NCBI RefSeq assembly: GCF_001884065.1
Contig: NZ_MACH01000127.1
Span: forward strand, 78,504 to 142,503
Source of the DNA: Bacillus proteolyticus
GTDB lineage: Bacteria; Bacillota; Bacilli; Bacillales; Bacillaceae_G
DNA: 64,000 nucleotides
Reading direction: 5' to 3'
Every line of letters starts with the position of its first letter. The first letter of the stretch is position 1. Under the pieces are notes generated by a model. That model searched no databases, had not been told where the DNA came from, and was given only the letters and a program-made list of their open reading frames with translations. Shown piece by piece: positions 16,692 through 23,043 of this stretch. Made by a program: the position numbers and the translations under genes.

Positions 16692-16806
16692 GAGTAAGGT
16701 ATCCGATGGTTTGGATGGAATATTCCCGAAGGAATCATTGTAGATACATAGATATGTACCATTGATTAGAACACCTCGTGAGGTCACTATGTTGGATACC
16801 TTACTC
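16692..16806 (-). ncRNA. Structured RNA upstream of the SLATT-RT operon
   Basis: A 115-nt segment closed by a perfect 13-bp inverted repeat (GAGTAAGGTATCC, 16,794-16,806 with 16,692-16,704). In minus-strand order it contains an ACCTC/GAGGT hairpin (16,773-16,784), a TACATA/TATGTA hairpin (16,745-16,758) sitting in an AATCA/TGATT stem, and ATTCC-TTCG-GGAAT (16,722-16,735), a cUUCGg tetraloop hairpin. Between the last hairpin and the 3' closing strand lies an unpaired CCATCCAAACCATC (16,705-16,718) with the repeat CCATC at both ends. No frame runs through it. It ends 24 nt before the SLATT start and is on the same strand. Most likely it is the RNA partner or template of the RT; a leader attenuator is the main alternative. 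Confidence 0.82.
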
Positions 16807-16836
16807 TTATTTAATATCTCATAATCGACAATAATT

Positions 16837-16868
16837 AACAACTTTTAACAACATTCAACAATATTATA
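16837..16868 (-). promoter_or_regulatory. Probable promoter region of the ncRNA-SLATT-RT unit
   Basis: TATAAT (minus strand, plus coordinates 16,863-16,868) with only a weak -35 match (TTAATT, 17-bp spacer). Immediately downstream are three AACAA repeats with exact 10-bp period (16,837-16,841, 16,847-16,851, 16,857-16,861), one helix turn apart. These could be a repressor site. Their relation to the true start is not certain. Confidence 0.5.
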
Positions 16869-16946
16869 CAAGAGATTAAATGGAAAATTAACCATATAAA
16901 AGAAAAAATCATTTTGGGACTATCCCTTAAATGTTTCTTTAATCAT

Positions 16947-17567
16947 TTATTTGATTAGGTCTGAAACCAGTGTCCACCTGTCCAAGTATTTAGAGACGTT
17001 ATACTCTTGATCACGAACCTCTATATACTCACCGTTTTTATACTGGAAGTAAAAATGGTATAAATCTGAGTTATCACTGCGTTTTCCACTAATAAAGCCT
17101 TTTAACTCGTCTGATGTGAAAAAGAAAGTGTAGAAGTCTTGATTGTAAGATACAGTGAAAATATGAAGTTCAATTTCATCATTAGTAATATCCTTAAAGC
17201 CAACAGTATGCCATGATGAAACGTGTTCTAAATGACTTTTACTGTAATAAAACTTAGCTTTTAGTTCTTTATTGGGATTACTTTTCGACTGAATTACAAT
17301 TCCTGAACCTTTAGCTTTATTCCCTTTAAAAGCTGTAATATCCTTATTAGCTTCATTAAGACGGTTAATAACATATTGTCTAGCAACAGAACGAGTAATC
17401 TTTTCTAGGCTGTCATTTTCTTGAGCTATAGTAACACATGAAGTTGGTATATCGTTTCCTTCTTCTTCGTCACCAACCTTACTTAGCCGATCTTCTAACA
17501 CCATGACTTTTTCCTCTAAAGACTTAACTCTAGAAAACAGTTCCAAAATTATACCCTCGTTACTCAT
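16947..17567 (-). CDS. Hypothetical protein with N-terminal coiled coil, 206 aa
   Basis: Starts MSNEGIILELFSRVKSLEEK; residues 5-35 are a coiled coil. A helical segment ITRSVARQYVINRLNEANKD and an alpha/beta domain follow, with SGIVIQSKS, KAKFYYSKSHLE, ELHIFTVSYNQDFYTFFFTS and WTLVSDLIK. GGAGGTTG lies 6 nt before the ATG at 17,567. The K-x-K and E-x-H-I-F strands could suit a nuclease-like core, but I do not claim one. It lies 140 nt upstream of the structured RNA on the same strand with no clear terminator between, so it may be co-transcribed with the RT unit. Family not recognised. Three perfect 9-bp repeats sit just upstream of its start. Confidence 0.75.
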   Translation of the reverse strand: MSNEGIILELFSRVKSLEEKVMVLEDRLSKVGDEEEGNDIPTSCVTIAQENDSLEKITRSVARQYVINRLNEANKDITAFKGNKAKGSGIVIQSKSNPNKELKAKFYYSKSHLEHVSSWHTVGFKDITNDEIELHIFTVSYNQDFYTFFFTSDELKGFISGKRSDNSDLYHFYFQYKNGEYIEVRDQEYNVSKYLDRWTLVSDLIK

Positions 17568-17595
17568 TTTATCAACCTCCATTTTCGCATACCTG

Positions 17596-17622
17596 AAATA
17601 TCTAAAATATCTAAAATATCTA
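17596..17622. repeat. Three tandem 9-bp repeats (AAATATCTA)
   Basis: AAATATCTA occurs three times without a gap, 29 nt before the start of the 206-aa gene. Near 17,670-17,690 a related 9-bp-spaced pair (TTAGATAGT, TTAGATAAA) occurs in inverted sense. This is probably an operator array in the divergent promoter region. Confidence 0.8.
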
Positions 17623-17865
17623 ACAATTAAATTCTAAACCACTTTCCAGATAAATGCAATAATCATATTAGATAGTTTAGATAAAAAAGATTTTTCATTT
17701 TATCAAATTAGACAGCCACCATACAATGTAACTTATTACTTAAAATGTTACATTCATTTCACCATAAATACTAGAAATAATAAAAAATAGTGATATACTG
17801 AGATTATCTAAAAAATATGTTACATTCAAAACCTTGATTTTATTAACTTTGAAAAGAGGAATTAA

Positions 17866-18441
17866 ATGACCACTAAGAAAAGCAAAAAGGACGAGATCAA
17901 AGATGTACAGCCTATTAGGTCATTAGATAAATTAGAGGATATGAAATGGTCGCTAAAAAAGTGGTGTGGAGATCGTGACTACACACTTTTTCTTTTAGGA
18001 ATCAATACTGGATTAAGAGTAAGTGATTTATTGAGGCTTAAGATTGCTGACATTAAGGGAAAACAGAAAATAACGGTTAAAGAGGGGAAAACAGAAAAAT
18101 CCCGTACAATACACTTAACTAATATCTACAAGGAATTAAATGATTATATAAACACACTGGAAGGAACTGAATGGCTGTTCCCTTCTCGTAAGGGCGATAA
18201 ACCTATAAGCAGAATACAAGCATACAGACAGCTAAATAAAGCATCTGATATGGTAGACATTCCTGACGGTATAGGAACTCACACTATGAGAAAAACGTTT
18301 GGCTACTGGTACTATAAACAAACTAAGGATATAGCAACCCTACAAACTATCCTTAATCACTCACATCCTGAGATCACTTTAAGATATATCGGAATAACTG
18401 ACGAAGAAATAGAGAATAGCTTATCTAATTTTGTACTATAA
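17866..18441 (+). CDS. Short tyrosine recombinase / integrase family protein
   Basis: A 191-residue protein that is almost only a phage-integrase catalytic domain. R51 lies in NTGLRVSDLLRL, K near 72 in the beta-hairpin (KITVKEGKTEK), H139-x-x-R142 in THTMRKTF, H165 in LNHSHPEITL and Y174 in RYIG as the nucleophile. All five or six catalytic positions are present, so it should be active. The usual N-terminal core-binding domain is reduced to about 25 residues. AGAGGA precedes the ATG. It is transcribed away from the 206-aa gene. Since the element already has a serine integrase, its role may be multimer resolution or internal inversion, or it may be a relic; this is inference. Confidence 0.88.
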   Translation: MTTKKSKKDEIKDVQPIRSLDKLEDMKWSLKKWCGDRDYTLFLLGINTGLRVSDLLRLKIADIKGKQKITVKEGKTEKSRTIHLTNIYKELNDYINTLEGTEWLFPSRKGDKPISRIQAYRQLNKASDMVDIPDGIGTHTMRKTFGYWYYKQTKDIATLQTILNHSHPEITLRYIGITDEEIENSLSNFVL

Positions 18442-18442
18442 G

Positions 18443-18474
18443 GACATTAGGTTTAACAACTTAGTGTCTTTTTT
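18443..18474 (+). terminator. Terminator after tyrosine recombinase gene
   Basis: GACATTAGG/CTTAGTGTC forms a 9-bp stem with two G-U pairs in RNA, followed by six T. Confidence 0.82.
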
Positions 18475-18749
18475 ATTTCTATTTATTAGAACTAATACTA
18501 AACCAGTGAGAAAATAAGCGTTATGCATAGCTGGTTCAATTACAGTTGATCTTCCTAGTAAACTTCAAACAAAAAACCCTTTATACTAATGGTTTGTGCA
18601 TAAAAAAATTATGGTGGGCTTTCTGTATTCAGGGCATACAATCTTTATTTAATGCACAGTAATGCACAGGTCATCTTCCAGCCGGTCTCTTCAAATTTGA
18701 ACAGCAACTAAATAAAAAGCCATTCCTTAATTGAATGACTTTTTTATAA
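18475..18749. other. Intergenic region with a tandem 10-bp repeat
   Basis: Between converging genes. TAATGCACAG is repeated in tandem at 18,650-18,669, and an inverted copy of its core (TGTGCAT) lies near 18,594. AAAAAGCCATTC/GAATGACTTTTTT at about 18,714-18,743 is a terminator for the minus-strand gene at 18,750. No gene seen. Confidence 0.5.
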
Positions 18750-19244
18750 CTAGTAATTTTTTCTTGCCTCCGAGTAAACTGATTTAAGAAGATATTCCTT
18801 TTTTTCTTTTAATGTTTCTTGTAATTTCTTTAATTCCTCGATCTCTTCTACATATCTTGCTTCTGTATATTTTTCTAAGTAAATTTCACATTCTTTAATG
18901 TAGTCATTTGTTTGGAGAAGGAGACTGTCACAATAAAGATTTACACACATTTCTAAACGTTGTTTTTTAACATCAAAACCACTTTTAAATTCTCTTTTTA
19001 ACTTTTGTTCTTCCTGTTGTCTTCCTGCATACATTTTAGGTGGAAAAGTTTTATTAGTATCTTGAATGCCAACCTCTAAGTAATCATATAACTCATGAAT
19101 TAGTAAGTAGATATCTTCTATTTTATCTCTTTTAAATTCTGTATTTTGTTTTCGATTATTAAAATATAAGTTTATTCCTGTAACTATTAAGGTTATTACC
19201 CCTCCAAATATCGCACCAATTAGAACTAAATACTCTCTAGGCAC
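18750..19244 (-). CDS. Membrane-anchored coiled-coil protein, 164 aa
   Basis: Begins (M)PREYLVLIGAIFGGVITLIV: one N-terminal transmembrane helix (about residues 5-27), then a cytoplasmic, mostly helical domain with the acidic coiled coil EEIEELKKLQETLKEKKEYL near the C-terminus. The start is GTG 19,244, with GGGGGGAG 4 nt upstream. A longer frame reaches 19,334, but it would add 30 residues of odd composition. The layout (single helix plus helical domain) is common in small defence or exclusion membrane proteins, but I do not recognise the family. Confidence 0.68.
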   Translation of the reverse strand: MPREYLVLIGAIFGGVITLIVTGINLYFNNRKQNTEFKRDKIEDIYLLIHELYDYLEVGIQDTNKTFPPKMYAGRQQEEQKLKREFKSGFDVKKQRLEMCVNLYCDSLLLQTNDYIKECEIYLEKYTEARYVEEIEELKKLQETLKEKKEYLLKSVYSEARKNY

Positions 19245-19739
19245 TATTCTCCCCCCTTTTTCCCCTTTAAAATTCGACAAAAAAAAACTAATCCCTCTCT
19301 TATCTACATTTTCCTCCTTGTAATTATCAAACAATAAAAATCCTTATTTACTAACGGTTCACAATCTTTAATAATCCCAAGACGGTGTGCCTAATAAATT
19401 ATAGAAAAACAGCTATATCAAAGGGTTATAATTTTAGTAAATCATAACCCTTTGGTACCTGTGATTAACAAGCTTAAAAAAACCTTATATATCAAGAGTT
19501 TATAGAGTTTAATAATCACAGTAAAATACCTGATCTAAGGACATTTAAATTGTAATTAACAACAACTATAAAGTTTCTCAGGTTCTCATTAAAAATCAGA
19601 CAATTAACAAACCCTTGATACGGTTGCTTTCATATCACTTTTCAAAAGTCAGACAATTAACAACCTGTAATTGATGCTGTTTGGCAAACTATATACTGTA
19701 AAGAACTGATAATAAATATTTATTTAATTAACTCTATAA
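19245..19739. other. Gene-free region with ATTAACAA repeats and a long inverted repeat
   Basis: No gene seen. An 11-bp perfect inverted repeat (CAAAGGGTTAT, 19,419-19,429, with 19,444-19,454) has a 14-nt loop. ATTAACAA occurs four times in direct orientation at 19,464, 19,555, 19,603 and 19,656. The last two are inside a 15-bp direct repeat, TCAGACAATTAACAA (19,596-19,610 and 19,649-19,663). Possible recombination-directionality or replication/operator site. Confidence 0.6.
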
Positions 19740-20005
19740 CAGTAATAAAGAATAAAAGATATACCGAACAAGTTCGGGTGCTAAAGCACTAATATTAAAA
19801 AGAGTAACTACTAAATAATAGTATTACTTTTAAAGATTGTATGGAATGAAGCATAAGCGTAATGACATGGCGTAAGCAATAATACTTAATTAAATATTGG
19901 CACCAGTAATAGCTGGGGCTATAGATCCTAAGTTAATATCCTTTAACAGTCATAACAGTGTATCTCTTTATCCTCTAATAGCTTAATAGCTGTTAGAGGT
20001 TTTTC
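19740..20005 (+). ncRNA. Candidate non-coding RNA upstream of a strong terminator
   Basis: No open frame on the plus strand, yet the region ends in a strong terminator (19,972-20,005). Successive hairpins precede it: CCGAAC/GTTCGG, GTGCT/AGCAC, an AGTAACTACT-type stem with ATAGTATTACT, and ACCAG/CTGG. The 5' end and promoter are not fixed (a weak TTATTT, 17 bp, TAATAA pair lies near 19,720). It could also be a leader or an attachment-site accessory region. Confidence 0.42.
19972..20005 (+). terminator. Strong plus-strand terminator with no gene before it
   Basis: 12-bp stem CCTCTAATAGCT/AGCTGTTAGAGG (one G-U in RNA), 4-nt loop, then five T. No plus-strand coding frame ends upstream for over 1.5 kb. 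Confidence 0.88.
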
Positions 20006-20018
20006 TGTTTGTAGCCAA

Positions 20019-20049
20019 TAAAAAAAGAACAATCCAAATGGATTATTCT
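20019..20049 (-). terminator. Terminator of the serine recombinase gene
   Basis: Minus strand: AGAATAATCC/GGATTGTTCT, loop of 4, then a run of seven T. Overlaps the stop codon. Confidence 0.85.
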
Positions 20050-21521
20050 GCTTTAAACCTTATTATTAGTTTTGGTGAAGAGTCACCTTTCTGATAAGAC
20101 CAAAATATCCCACTAATTAAACCATGCAATAAACGGTTTATCTTCTCATCGGTGTAGCCTTCACCATCAAGAAAATGCCATTTACCTACAAGGCTTTCAA
20201 TAGACTCTATTTGTTCCTTTAAATTATCTATTTTGACTGACTTATCTTCCTTTTCCAAAGCTGATATCTCTTCTTCAATTAGCTTTATTTCTTCTTGTCT
20301 TATAGCTTTTCTTTCTCTATAAGCAATAATATCTATTTCATCTTCTTCAAATAGAATACTGATCTTGTCTAAAGCCCTCTTAGACTTGTTCAATTGGCTT
20401 ATTAGCTTTTCTTTTCTATATTGAATGTTATCTTCCTGTTTTCCTTCTTCAAACGTTTCTAGTGCCTTTAAAATATTATCTTTATATCCTAACACCTCTT
20501 CCTTAATCATAGCTAATATAGGATTGTAATAAAAACTTCTATTACCGCACTTACAATGCTTTATGTAAACTTTATTAAGACGTTTATGATTATTACATCC
20601 TTGTATCTTTCCGCAGTTCGCACAGTATATAAGGTTACTTGTAGGGTATATTCTATTTTTACTTCTCGGTGCTTTAAATGAATACTCATTAACGATTTTA
20701 TTGGCTGAATCCCATGTAACTTCATCCACTATTGCTGGATGTACATTATGAACTATTATCCAGTCTTCTTTAGGTCTAGGCTTATACTGACCAATAGTTT
20801 TATTACTCGCTATAGTTCCTTTATAAGCCTCATTATTTACAATTCGTACAATGCTATTGTATTTAAAATCGTAACCCTGTCTTGTTTTTATTCCCATATT
20901 ATTTAATTGTCTAATAAGTGAGGGAATGGTTGTACCTTTAGTAATTTCAGAAAAAATAAACTGAATATCTTTAGCACGTTCATTAGGAACAAGTTTTTTT
21001 GTTTTAGTATCTTTGGTATAACCTAATGGTGCTATACCATTTGTCCAATGACCTTGTTTTTGGGCGTATTCTTTCCCTCTTCTCATACGTTTTAATATTT
21101 GCTTGTATTCTCCACTAGCAATAAGATTAGTAATCCCTAATAATAAACTATCGTCATCTTTTGAAAGATCATACATTTTATACGGTGTGACTATGAATGT
21201 TTCTGTTTGATAGAGGATCCGTTTAATATCACTAGCGTCATATTCATCTCTTGAAAGCCTATCTATATCCATTACTACAACAGCGTCAAAATAATCCTGT
21301 TGAACTCGGTCCAGTAACTTAACCATCTGTTCCCGTTTTATTATCGTACTACTTGACGCTACTTCTTCAAATATCTCAAATGACCAATTATTTTCATTAC
21401 ATAATGCAATTAGTGTCTGACGGTGGTTATCTAATATTTGTTCTATCCCTAAGTTTTCTTCATCACGACTTAATCTTAAATATATTGCAACATGCTTTAT
21501 ATTCTCATTGTTAAATAACAT
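20043..21521 (-). CDS. Large serine recombinase (integrase of the element)
   Basis: Site-specific recombinase of 492 residues. The resolvase domain begins HVAIYLRLSRDEE with the nucleophile Ser18; Arg in IDRLSRDEYDA and GKEYAQKQGHW belong to the same domain. A recombinase domain follows (about 165-270, GIAPLGYTKD onward), then a zinc ribbon with CANCGKIQGC and HCKCGN near 298-330. A long coiled coil (about 365-440) splits the zinc-ribbon domain, as in phage C31 and A118 type integrases. The gene lies 49 nt inside the right att core, the normal place. It should integrate the element by a single attP x attB crossover in comGA. No obvious directionality factor is seen. Confidence 0.95.
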   Translation of the reverse strand: MLFNNENIKHVAIYLRLSRDEENLGIEQILDNHRQTLIALCNENNWSFEIFEEVASSSTIIKREQMVKLLDRVQQDYFDAVVVMDIDRLSRDEYDASDIKRILYQTETFIVTPYKMYDLSKDDDSLLLGITNLIASGEYKQILKRMRRGKEYAQKQGHWTNGIAPLGYTKDTKTKKLVPNERAKDIQFIFSEITKGTTIPSLIRQLNNMGIKTRQGYDFKYNSIVRIVNNEAYKGTIASNKTIGQYKPRPKEDWIIVHNVHPAIVDEVTWDSANKIVNEYSFKAPRSKNRIYPTSNLIYCANCGKIQGCNNHKRLNKVYIKHCKCGNRSFYYNPILAMIKEEVLGYKDNILKALETFEEGKQEDNIQYRKEKLISQLNKSKRALDKISILFEEDEIDIIAYRERKAIRQEEIKLIEEEISALEKEDKSVKIDNLKEQIESIESLVGKWHFLDGEGYTDEKINRLLHGLISGIFWSYQKGDSSPKLIIRFKAE

Positions 21522-21567
21522 ATAATCACCTACCTAAAGACAATTATATATAGTCGCCCCTAAGAAC

Positions 21568-22011
21568 TCAACCAGTCGGCCCAGTAAATACGAGTAATCC
21601 ATGAGAATGCTTTAAAAAAGAGAGTAATTTTTCCGCTGAACTTGGAAATAACGAAAGATGAGACAATGGCTGAACAGATGCTTGTAAATGGAGGCGAATA
21701 ACGAGACTTTCTTGATATACTGTTGGAAGTGTTGAAAGGCGTAAATACACTTCTTGTCCATCAATTTGTAAGTCCAACGAACCATTTTGAGGTTTTCTCC
21801 TCTCTCCTATATCCATTGATGCTAAAAACTTAAAGTGCGAAACAAGCTTTTTGCCAAATTCCTTTTCAATACACCGTTTCGTAATTAAATCTTTTCCTAT
21901 ACGTAATTGAATTGCCACATCCTTCTGCCTGGGCACAATATGTAAGTCCGATGCTTGCACCCTACAAGCTTCTTTCATAATCGTATTCGCAAAAAGCTCG
22001 ATACCATTCAT
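21568..22011 (-). pseudogene. comGA: comGA, 5' fragment (interrupted by element)
   Basis: N-terminal 147 residues of the ComGA ATPase: MNGIELFANTIMKEACRVQA, SDLHIVPR, then MDIGERRKPQNGSLDL, LRLSTLPTVYQESLVIR (the usual T2SS ATPase N-domain motifs), ending GLLVFTGPTG and then a TGA made by the element boundary. ATG 22,011 has GAGGAGG 8 nt upstream. The protein ends in the middle of Walker A, so it cannot bind ATP. It would restore the full gene if the element is excised. This fragment keeps the native comG promoter region; the rest of the operon is now 11.5 kb away. Confidence 0.95.
21570..21576. repeat. Attachment-site core, right end (AACCAGT)
   Basis: Right copy of the 7-bp core. Inside it lies the arm CCTAAGAACTC (21,559-21,569), the imperfect mirror of the left arm. 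Outside it is comGA coding sequence for FTGPTG. Confidence 0.88.
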
Positions 22012-22216
22012 CAAATTTCCCTCCTCACCATGTATATATCATGAAGAACTGGAAAAGAAAAATTAGGACTTTTGTATTTTCACTAGGATAAAAAGGGGAA
22101 ATATGTTTGTGAAATTATGAACAATTTCCGAATTATTGTCTGAAATTACCTATATGGAAGTTTATCTGTATTATAATGTTAATATCTTGGATAAAGTGAT
22201 AAAGGTGGAGATCCTA

Positions 22217-22912
22217 ATGGAACAAGCTTTAAAAATTACAGGTGTGTTATCTGACCCTACTCGTTATTACATTTATAAATATATTTCTCAAAAGCATAGT
22301 TACGTAACTGTACAAGAAATCGCAGATGAGTTTGACATTCATCCAAACGTAGCTCGTTTACATTTATCTAAATTAGAAGATGTTAATATGCTCAAATCAG
22401 AAACAAAAAAAACTGGGAAAGGCGGAAGACCAAGCAGACTATACGTCTTGTCTCAAGATGTCATCCAGTTACAATTCCCATTTCGCGATTATCAATTATT
22501 AGCACAGATAGCATTTAATTCACTGCTAAGCCTAGGTAGCGCTGGTGAAAAAGCGCTATATGAAACAGGGAAACAATTCGGCAAAGAATTAATGCAACAA
22601 CATATGCATCGCTTAAATGTAAGTGCAGAAGCATTGACGATAGAACAAAAAATGCAAATCGCAAAAGAAGCATTCTCAACAGCTGGTTTATCTCCTGCTT
22701 TTGAAATAAGTACGGATGGTACAAAAATTTTCTATGATGTACACAATTGTCCATTTAAAGAAGTTGCTGCGCATCATCCGACTGAAATTTGTAATATGCA
22801 CGGAGATATGATGAAGGGGATATTTGAAATCCTATTCCCGGACGTGGAATTAACACGGAACAATAGTCTACTAGATGGATGCAAATCTTGTAACTATAAG
22901 GTTCAAATTTAG
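22217..22912 (+). CDS. SufR-type (COG2345) DeoR/ArsR-like transcriptional regulator
   Basis: A 231-residue regulator. A winged helix-turn-helix fills residues 1-75 (VQEIADEFDIHPNVARLHLSKLE, then a basic wing KTGKGGRPSRLYVL). The C-terminal domain ends with a Cys/His set: HNCPFKEVA, ICNMHGDMM and LLDGCKSCNYKVQI. This arrangement matches iron-sulfur-binding SufR-like repressors. A cluster is therefore likely, but this is family inference. Start at 22,217 with AAGGTGG upstream; the longer frame begins at TTG with no site. It is divergent from comGA, so the shared upstream region serves both. Confidence 0.82.
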   Translation: MEQALKITGVLSDPTRYYIYKYISQKHSYVTVQEIADEFDIHPNVARLHLSKLEDVNMLKSETKKTGKGGRPSRLYVLSQDVIQLQFPFRDYQLLAQIAFNSLLSLGSAGEKALYETGKQFGKELMQQHMHRLNVSAEALTIEQKMQIAKEAFSTAGLSPAFEISTDGTKIFYDVHNCPFKEVAAHHPTEICNMHGDMMKGIFEILFPDVELTRNNSLLDGCKSCNYKVQI

Positions 22913-23043
22913 TTTTTCAACTAAGAAGAAGTCAATATTATAATTGGCTTCTTTCTTTTATATGAATGAATATTTACAATAGTTAGAAAAATAAACTATA
23001 ATGAAAAGAGGTTTTACTTTTTTTAGAAAAGGAGGGAGATGGC

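Larger units (their letters stand above)
10054..21576. mobile_element. 11.5 kb integrative element inserted in comGA
   Basis: The element is bounded by the 7-bp direct repeat AACCAGT (10,054-10,060 and 21,570-21,576). Removing the DNA between the repeats rejoins comGA in frame. A large serine recombinase gene ends the element 49 nt from one boundary, as is usual. Cargo: a lipoprotein, a small Xre-type protein, two broken small genes, coiled-coil proteins, a SLATT/reverse transcriptase operon with a structured RNA, a tyrosine recombinase, a membrane coiled-coil protein and a gene-free structured region. No capsid, portal, terminase, relaxase or conjugation genes are visible, so it is a defence-island-like integrative element or satellite and not a full phage or ICE. 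Confidence 0.93.

Noticed and set aside
18501-18507. Third AACCAGT inside the element
   Set aside because: A 7-mer is expected several times by chance in 64 kb; no att arms flank it.
19760-19775. LexA-like palindrome CCGAACAAGTTCGG
   Set aside because: The GAAC/GTTC halves are only 2 bp apart; the Bacillus SOS box needs 4. I treat it as a hairpin of the candidate RNA.
10054-21576. Complete prophage or conjugative element
   Set aside because: No capsid, portal, terminase, tail, lysis, relaxase or type IV secretion genes are visible in 11.5 kb.
22012-22216. ComK box upstream of comGA
   Set aside because: A/T tracts are present, but I cannot find the paired AAAA-N5-TTTT motif with proper spacing.
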